18,835 nucleotides of DNA from Candidatus Paceibacter sp. Its GTDB lineage: Bacteria > Patescibacteriota > Minisyncoccia > UBA6257 > GWB1-50-10. Numbering within the stretch: position 1 is the first letter of the stretch; each line of letters begins with the position of its first letter. Below the pieces are notes generated by a model. That model did no database searches. It saw only the letters and a program-made list of their open reading frames with translations, and had not been told where the DNA came from. A program made the translations under genes and the position numbers. Positions 15,198-18,835 of this stretch are shown piece by piece. The stretch covers positions 1 through 18,835 of the forward strand of contig DYGP01000004.1 in NCBI GenBank assembly GCA_020724685.1. The letters are read 5' to 3'.

Positions 15198-15779
15198 TTA
15201 TGCTTTTTCCGCACGCTCGACGTATTCTCCGGTTTGGGTATTGATCCGTATCACGTCGTCCTGATTGATGAAGAGCGGAACATTTATTTTCGCTCCGGTC
15301 TCGATCGTCACCGGTTTCGTGCCTCCCTGGGCGGTGTTTCCCTTGACCGCCGGAGGCGCTTCGGTCACTTTGAATTCCATTTTTATCGGAAGCTCGACGT
15401 CGATAACTTTATCGTCGAACTTCGACGCTTTAATTTCGGTGTTCGGCTTGAGATATTGTCCCGCCGAGCCGATTGCCTCGTCGGTCAGGGAAAAGCGGTT
15501 TTTCGGATTTCCCGCCTCATGGAACCAATACTCTCCCTTGTTGTGGTAGATGAAATTCGCCTGCATCGTCTCGATCTCCACCTCCCGGAAGTCCTCGTTT
15601 TGATGCGCGGTATAGTCCTGGCTTTTTCCTGTGAGCAGGTTCTTAATTTTCAGCTGGACGACCGGCTTGCGCTGTTGCATACGGATGAATGCGTATTCCA
15701 TCACCTTGTACGGATCGGGATCATCGTTCTTCGTGAACACCGTTCCGATCTTGAGTTCGTTATATTCGAGTTTGGACAC
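15198..15779 (-). CDS. efp: Translation elongation factor P, GTG start
   Basis: A 193-residue protein of normal EF-P length. EF-P binds between the P and E sites and relieves ribosomes stalled on polyproline. The N-terminal KOW-like domain (about 1-65), the central OB domain and the C-terminal OB domain are all present. The C-terminal signature 'GGTKPVTIETGAKINVPLF' and 'INTQTGEYVER' is clear. The start is GTG (15779-15777): the protein begins V/M-S-K-L-E-Y, and no in-frame ATG lies just upstream. The domain I tip loop reads R33-M-Q-Q-R-K-P39. In an ungapped comparison from the 'LLTG' anchor with my memory of the E. coli protein (KPGKGQA), the modified Lys34 is Gln here, with Arg37 and Lys38 beside it. 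The gene is alone, with its own promoter and terminator. Confidence 0.95.
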   Translation of the reverse strand: MSKLEYNELKIGTVFTKNDDPDPYKVMEYAFIRMQQRKPVVQLKIKNLLTGKSQDYTAHQNEDFREVEIETMQANFIYHNKGEYWFHEAGNPKNRFSLTDEAIGSAGQYLKPNTEIKASKFDDKVIDVELPIKMEFKVTEAPPAVKGNTAQGGTKPVTIETGAKINVPLFINQDDVIRINTQTGEYVERAEKA

Positions 15780-15842
15780 AATAATAAAAATAAAAAATTA
15801 AATCTCAAATCTCAAAATTGAAATCCAAAATTCAAAAATTTG
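15780..15842 (+). repeat. AT-rich short-period repeat in the efp leader
   Basis: The stretch contains AAATCTC twice in tandem (within 15800-15815), then variations on CAAAATT/GAAATCC/AAAATTC. On the minus strand it forms most of the 5' leader of efp. Similar short words occur in the insertion block of mnmA (17228-17270: TTTTCAAAT, CTCCAAATC, ACAAAATTC), which suggests a common repeat family. The similarity is by eye and could be due to AT-rich composition. Confidence 0.45.
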
Positions 15843-15856
15843 ATTTCGACGTTGCT

Positions 15857-15885
15857 ATTGTATTGAAAATATCGAAAAAAGGCAA
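15857..15885 (-). promoter_or_regulatory. Promoter of efp (TTGCCT - 17 bp - TACAAT)
   Basis: On the minus strand the -35 TTGCCT (15885-15880) and -10 TACAAT (15862-15857) are separated by exactly 17 bp. Transcription should start near 15850, leaving a leader of about 70 bases made mostly of the AT-rich repeat. The -35 lies immediately behind the terminator of the upstream minus-strand gene. Confidence 0.7.
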
Positions 15886-15886
15886 G

Positions 15887-15911
15887 AAAAATGCGCCGAA
15901 AATTCGGCGCA
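15887..15911 (-). terminator. Intrinsic terminator of the small membrane protein gene
   Basis: Bases 15892-15900 (TGCGCCGAA) pair perfectly with 15903-15911 around two A. On the minus strand the hairpin is followed by TTTTTCTT. It lies just after the stop codon at 15919-15921 and ends two bases before the efp -35 box. Confidence 0.75.
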
Positions 15912-15918
15912 AGATGTA

Positions 15919-16299
15919 TTATTTCAATTTGAAATATGAATATGTGGATAAGACAAAAAATATCACGATCGGAATGGTATATGGTCCCTCAAGTATACCA
16001 CCAAAAAACAAGAACCACCCTATCCAAGATATTATGCTGATCGATAAAACAACGGGCCAGAGTGAAAAAGTTATCCAAGATGGAAGAAACGTTTTGTTTT
16101 CGTCTGTGCCCATTCTAACCATCCAAAGACCCTTTCCGGCCACGATACTGTTTTCTAGGGTGATCTCAACACAATCACCCTGATACAGGACGTCCATGTT
16201 CGTTGATGTTGTTTCTTTTTCTACCACATTACCTATGTTTATGTAGGTAATTAGAGAAATGACAAGAAGAATAATCTTTTTTGTTTTTCTCGAGTCCAT
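15919..16299 (-). CDS. Small AT-rich membrane protein of unknown function
   Basis: A 126-residue protein with an N-terminal hydrophobic segment after a Lys/Arg-rich start (about residues 7-23, signal peptide or anchor). A polar region of about 50 residues contains one Cys (in 'YQGDCVEITLENSIVAGKG'), and two membrane segments follow (about 76-100 and 105-122). I recognise no family. It has the best expression signals of the window: a TTGACA/TATGAT promoter, a Shine-Dalgarno-like AAGGAA seven bases before the ATG, and its own terminator. Bases 16201-16300 are 31% GC by count, against about 60% in a 60-base sample of lysS, so it may be a recent acquisition. Having a Shine-Dalgarno site also sets it apart from its neighbours. 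Confidence 0.75.
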   Translation of the reverse strand: MDSRKTKKIILLVISLITYINIGNVVEKETTSTNMDVLYQGDCVEITLENSIVAGKGLWMVRMGTDENKTFLPSWITFSLWPVVLSISIISWIGWFLFFGGILEGPYTIPIVIFFVLSTYSYFKLK

Positions 16300-16318
16300 C
16301 TTTTATTTCCTTACGTTA

Positions 16319-16346
16319 TTGAAAGTTATCGAATTACTGCTATAAT
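16319..16346 (+). promoter_or_regulatory. Promoter of mnmA (TTGAAA - 16 bp - TATAAT)
   Basis: The -35 TTGAAA (16319-16324) and a perfect -10 TATAAT (16341-16346) are 16 bp apart. Transcription would begin near 16353, about 14 bases before the ATG at 16367. No Shine-Dalgarno sequence is seen. Its -10 overlaps the -10 of the divergent gene by two bases. Confidence 0.75.
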
Positions 16347-16373
16347 CATAGCATATTTTTGTTGTAATGTCAA
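16345..16373 (-). promoter_or_regulatory. Promoter of the small membrane protein gene (TTGACA - 17 bp - TATGAT)
   Basis: On the minus strand a consensus -35 TTGACA (16373-16368) and TATGAT (16350-16345) lie 17 bp apart. This is the best promoter match in the window. The -35 sits on the first codons of mnmA and the -10 overlaps the mnmA -10. The start would be near 16338, leaving about 38 bases of leader with AAGGAA as ribosome binding site. Confidence 0.75.
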
Positions 16374-17677
16374 ATAAAGGAAGAAAGAAAGTTTTTGTGG
16401 GAATGAGCGGGGGAGTGGACAGCTCCGTCGCGGCGTTGTTGCTGAAAAATGAAGGATATGACGTCACCGGCGTATTTATCAACGGATTCAATGTTGATGG
16501 GTGCCAGGACAAGGATGCGGAGGATGCCCGCCGCGCCGCCGACCATCTCGGAATCCCATTCTATGCAATCGATGCCCGGGAGGAATATTTCGAACATGTG
16601 GTTCAGTATATGATTGATGGGTATCGAAAAGGACTCACGCCGAATCCTGACGTCATGTGCAATAAGGAGATAAAATTCGGCATTTTCCTCGATAAGGCGC
16701 TGAAGTTGGGGGCGGATTATATAGCGACTGGTCATTACGTTTGTTTGTCGCCGCCCGATGTTTCCGCTCAGAGTGTCTCCGGGGCGACGCCCAAGTCCTA
16801 CTCTTCGCAGAAACATCCGGCGGCAGGTTCCAATACAGTACCGGCTGTAAATTACCGATTATTGACCGCGAAAGACGAAGCCAAGGACCAGTCGTATTTT
16901 CTTTGGACGCTTACGCAGGAGCAGCTCAGGTGCTGCCTCTTCCCGATAGGGGAATATACGAAGGCGGAAGTGAGGGAGATCGCGAGAAAAGCTGGATTGC
17001 CGAACGCGGACAAGAAGGATTCTCAAGGCATCTGCTTTCTCGGAAAGGTGAAGCTTCCGGATTTTTTGAGAGAATACGTCGACCCGAAGAAGGGCGATGT
17101 GGTGGACATTGACGGGAACAAGATTGGCGAACACGACGGAGTGCAGTTCTATACCATAGGACAGAGGCATATAAATGTTAATTTCCAATTTCCAATTTCT
17201 GTCCCTTCGGGACATCTCCCACAGGGAGACAATTTTCAAATAAACTCCAAATCACAAAATTCGAAGCACAAAGATAGACTGCCGTATTATGTTTCCGACA
17301 AGGACATAAAAACAAACACGCTCACTGTCGTTGAGGGGGACGACAACCCCGCGCTTTTCAAAAAAGAAGCGACACTTACAGGAGTCCATTTCATCACTCA
17401 GGAAATCCATTCTACGATTCGCGCGAATCGTAGAATGGATGTGTATGTAAAGGTGCGTTACAGACAACTTCCGGTAAAAGCAACACTTGTAATCAGTGAG
17501 ACGCAATCGGCAAATCGTGAGGAAAAAGAACCCGCATTGCCGGTCACCGATTGCCGGGTACGGTTCTCTGAACCGGTAAAATTCGTCGCGCCGGGGCAGT
17601 CCGCCGTATTTTACTCCGAGAATGCGGACGAAAACGGGAACCGCGAGATGTTGGGCGGCGGGGTGATTTTGGGGTAG
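16367..17677 (+). CDS. mnmA: tRNA 2-thiouridylase MnmA with palindromic in-frame insertions
   Basis: MnmA makes the 2-thio group of wobble uridine 34 in tRNA(Lys/Glu/Gln), using ATP and a relayed sulfur. The PP-loop 'GMSGGVDSSVAALLL' (about residues 8-22), 'NPDVMCNKEIKFG' with C98, 'DQSYFLWTL' and 'DSQGICFLGK' with C223 are all present. C98 and C223 match the two catalytic cysteines. At 436 residues it is about 68 longer than the E. coli enzyme (368, from memory). The excess lies in three loops: after 'ATGHYV' (about 29 extra), after 'YTIGQRH' (about 24 extra, where the usual GLGIGG is missing) and before 'VKVRYRQLPV' (about 5 extra). Each coincides with inverted-repeat DNA (16750-16824, about 17176-17277, 17405-17440). 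The frame is intact and both cysteines are kept, so it may be active, but loss of GLGIGG leaves doubt. Confidence 0.93.
   Translation: MSNKGRKKVFVGMSGGVDSSVAALLLKNEGYDVTGVFINGFNVDGCQDKDAEDARRAADHLGIPFYAIDAREEYFEHVVQYMIDGYRKGLTPNPDVMCNKEIKFGIFLDKALKLGADYIATGHYVCLSPPDVSAQSVSGATPKSYSSQKHPAAGSNTVPAVNYRLLTAKDEAKDQSYFLWTLTQEQLRCCLFPIGEYTKAEVREIARKAGLPNADKKDSQGICFLGKVKLPDFLREYVDPKKGDVVDIDGNKIGEHDGVQFYTIGQRHINVNFQFPISVPSGHLPQGDNFQINSKSQNSKHKDRLPYYVSDKDIKTNTLTVVEGDDNPALFKKEATLTGVHFITQEIHSTIRANRRMDVYVKVRYRQLPVKATLVISETQSANREEKEPALPVTDCRVRFSEPVKFVAPGQSAVFYSENADENGNREMLGGGVILG
16750..16824 (+). repeat. 75-bp gapless imperfect palindrome inside mnmA
   Basis: Centred on A16787, position x pairs with 33574-x without any gap. 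The outer arms 16750-16767 and 16807-16824 match at 16 of 18 positions. An inner AGAGT (16770-16774) pairs with ACTCT (16800-16804), and the core GGGCG/CGCCC (16782-16786/16788-16792) is perfect. Overall 27 of 37 pairs are Watson-Crick. It is exactly 25 codons long and codes for a Pro/Ser/Gln-rich loop (about residues 128-153) that normal MnmA lacks. Confidence 0.8.
17176..17277 (+). repeat. Double-hairpin AT-rich insertion block inside mnmA (limits approximate)
   Basis: Two adjacent hairpins, GTCCC-ttc-GGGAC (17201-17213) and TCTCCC-aca-GGGAGA (17215-17229), are separated by one base. They are flanked by ATTTCCA-type repeats on the left (17181-17199) and by AT-rich words on the right (17230-17270). 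The translation is Asn/Gln/Ser/Lys-rich, unlike the conserved protein around it, and sits where MnmA normally has its Gly-rich GLGIGG loop. The exact ends cannot be fixed without a relative that lacks the block. Confidence 0.7.
17405..17440 (+). repeat. Perfect 36-bp palindrome inside mnmA
   Basis: The first half, ATCCATTCTACGATTCGC (17405-17422), is exactly complementary to the second half (17423-17440), with no spacer and no mismatch. It starts on a codon boundary and is 12 codons long, so both strands encode the same peptide, IHSTIRANRRMD (residues 347-358). It lies in the variable loop before the conserved 'VKVRYRQ' of the C-terminal barrel. Confidence 0.95.
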
Positions 17678-17680
17678 AAT
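17675..17680 (+). promoter_or_regulatory. Possible -10 box for paralogue B, overlapping the mnmA stop
   Basis: TAGAAT at 17675-17680 includes the mnmA stop TAG and lies seven bases before the ATG at 17688, again leaderless spacing. There is no good -35 and no TG extension, so read-through from mnmA is an equally good explanation. Confidence 0.4.
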
Positions 17681-17687
17681 AACGACA

Positions 17688-18835
17688 ATGACCGGAGAAG
17701 AAAAGAAAACGTGTTCTCATTGCGGCGATGAATTTGTTGTCACGAGCGGGGATGCCGATTTTTATGCGAAAATAGATGTCCCTTCGCCGCAAATGTGTCC
17801 GCTTTGCCGGGCACAGAGAAGACTTGCGTTCAGGAATGAGCGCGTTTTTTATAAACGAAAGTGTGATCGATGCGACCGCGACACGGTTTCGATGTATAGC
17901 CCGAATAAATCATATCGCGTATGGTGCTATGATTGCTGGTTTTCCGACGGATGGGATCCGCTGAATTACGGAAGGAACTATGATCCGAACCGTTCTTTTC
18001 TCGAACAATTCGAAGAACTCTGGAAAGAGGTTCCGAAGGTGGCGCTCATGCACGTGCGGAGCGTGAACTCAGAATATCTCAACATTTCTGCGGACAATAA
18101 GGATTGCTACATGATCGTGGAGTCGTCGAATAACGAGGGATGCGCGCATTGCTATTGGATACAGGAATGCAGGGATTGCATTGATGTTTCATTTGCGTCA
18201 AAAACACAACTTTCGTACGAGAGCGACGATTGTTACGATTCGTATAAGATCTTTTACAGCAAAGGATGCCACGATTGCAGGGACAGTTATTTCCTTCTTG
18301 ACTGCAGGGATTGTTCCGACTGCATCGGATGCGTAAATCTCCGGAGCAAAAAATTTCACGTATTTAACAAACCTCTTTCGGAAGAGGAATACCGCGCGTT
18401 TCTGAAGGAAGCGAAACTTGATACGCATGAAGGAGTCGAAAAGCTAAGGAAAGAATTCGACGCGTTCGAAAAGACGCAACCGAAAAAATACGCCGAGATC
18501 GTGAATGCTCCGGGATCAAGCGGAAACTACATGAAGAACAGCAAGAACTGCACGTATTGTTTTCATTGTTATGATTCGGAGGATTCGAAATACGGAGTCC
18601 ATGTGTGGCGGAACGCGAAGGACTGTATGGATGTTGACACCGCGGGACGGAACGCCGAGTTGCTCTATAACTCGATGAACGCGGGAATAGACGTTTCGCA
18701 TTATGTGTGTTCGAACCTCTGCTGGACCTGCAGCTTTATGCAGTATTGCTACTACTGTTTCGATTCAAACTTTTGTTTCGGATCGGTCGGACTGAGAAAA
18801 AAAGAATACTGCATTCTGAATAAGCAATATACAAA
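17688..18835 (+). CDS. Cysteine-rich zinc-ribbon/repeat protein, paralogue B (3' end outside window)
   Basis: The frame is open from ATG 17688 to the window end (382 full codons). It is a clear paralogue of the protein at 11369-13090: head C-x2-C-x24-C-x2-C ('TCSHCGDEF' to 'MCPLCRAQRR'), 'AFRNERVFYKRKC', 'VSMYSPNKSYRVW', 'WFSDGWDPLNYG', then Cys/Asp/Tyr repeats and caps 'LRSKKFHVFNKPLSEEEYR' and 'LRKKEYCILNKQYT' at the very end. Unlike paralogue A, the second half of its head keeps the zinc ligands (KCDRC and CYDC), so its head looks like two complete ribbons. The link between the blocks has 'NYMKNSKNCTYCFHCYD', matching 'NVKNSKNAKFCFD' in A. By analogy about 190 more residues should follow, perhaps with a second head. 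Function unknown. Confidence 0.88.
   Translation, partial: MTGEEKKTCSHCGDEFVVTSGDADFYAKIDVPSPQMCPLCRAQRRLAFRNERVFYKRKCDRCDRDTVSMYSPNKSYRVWCYDCWFSDGWDPLNYGRNYDPNRSFLEQFEELWKEVPKVALMHVRSVNSEYLNISADNKDCYMIVESSNNEGCAHCYWIQECRDCIDVSFASKTQLSYESDDCYDSYKIFYSKGCHDCRDSYFLLDCRDCSDCIGCVNLRSKKFHVFNKPLSEEEYRAFLKEAKLDTHEGVEKLRKEFDAFEKTQPKKYAEIVNAPGSSGNYMKNSKNCTYCFHCYDSEDSKYGVHVWRNAKDCMDVDTAGRNAELLYNSMNAGIDVSHYVCSNLCWTCSFMQYCYYCFDSNFCFGSVGLRKKEYCILNKQYT

Noticed and set aside
15234..15821. Plus-strand 195-codon frame opposite efp
   Set aside because: EF-P on the minus strand is unmistakable. The plus frame has no motif and starts inside the efp coding region.
1..18835. CRISPR array, tRNA or rRNA genes, insertion sequences
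   Set aside because: I saw no regularly spaced repeats, no cloverleaf-like sequence, no rRNA segments, and no transposase or integrase frame.

Overview
The window looks like chromosome from a Candidate Phyla Radiation (Patescibacteria) bacterium, probably of the Parcubacteria side. This is inferred from gene content, with no database search. The pointers are two large cysteine-rich zinc-ribbon proteins with the 'LRNKxYCIxNxQYxKEEY' signature, a soluble VirD4/TraG-like ATPase with a zinc ribbon, a prepilin with a tail-fibre-like C-terminus, tight gene packing with 1-10 bp overlaps, and -10 boxes placed so close to start codons that several transcripts should be leaderless. TGA is used as a stop, so this is not a UGA-recoded lineage.

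Layout. 1-3828: end of mreB, then mreC, mreD and mrdA (PBP2), the rod-shape elongation module. 3832-7109: a possible 35-residue ORF, then greA, lysS and serS. 7136-8641: a leaderless-type promoter, a membrane-anchored PKD-like protein, and an overlapping FtsQ-like division protein. 8632-10515 (minus): a GT-C family membrane glycosyltransferase, converging on and overlapping ftsQ. A 28-bp divergent promoter region separates it from a prepilin (10544-11338). 11369-13090: the first cysteine-rich protein. 13091-13365: a 275-bp gap with a candidate 28-residue membrane peptide and an inverted repeat. 13366-15156: the VirD4/TraG-like ATPase. 15198-15779 (minus): EF-P, GTG start. 15919-16299 (minus): an AT-rich small membrane protein. 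16367-17677: mnmA. 17688 to the end: the second cysteine-rich protein, incomplete.

The strongest unexpected signal is in mnmA. It is about 70 residues longer than the E. coli enzyme as I remember it. Three loops are made of inverted-repeat DNA read in frame: a gapless 75-bp imperfect palindrome (25 codons), a block with two back-to-back hairpins in AT-rich sequence, and a perfect 36-bp palindrome (12 codons) that encodes the same peptide on both strands. This resembles the protein-coding palindromic elements of Rickettsia (RPEs). I am not aware of a description of them for this kind of organism.

The second signal is the pair of cysteine-rich paralogues around the ATPase/efp/mnmA block. They share a two-part zinc-ribbon head and two Cys-rich repeat blocks, each closed by the same cap motif. 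In the complete copy the head is duplicated at the C-terminus, where codon use shifts sharply to C-ending codons. Their function is unknown.

The rest is core housekeeping: cell-wall elongation, division, transcript elongation, tRNA charging and modification, and EF-P. Secretion and surface genes (prepilin, glycosyltransferase, PKD-like anchor) sit between.
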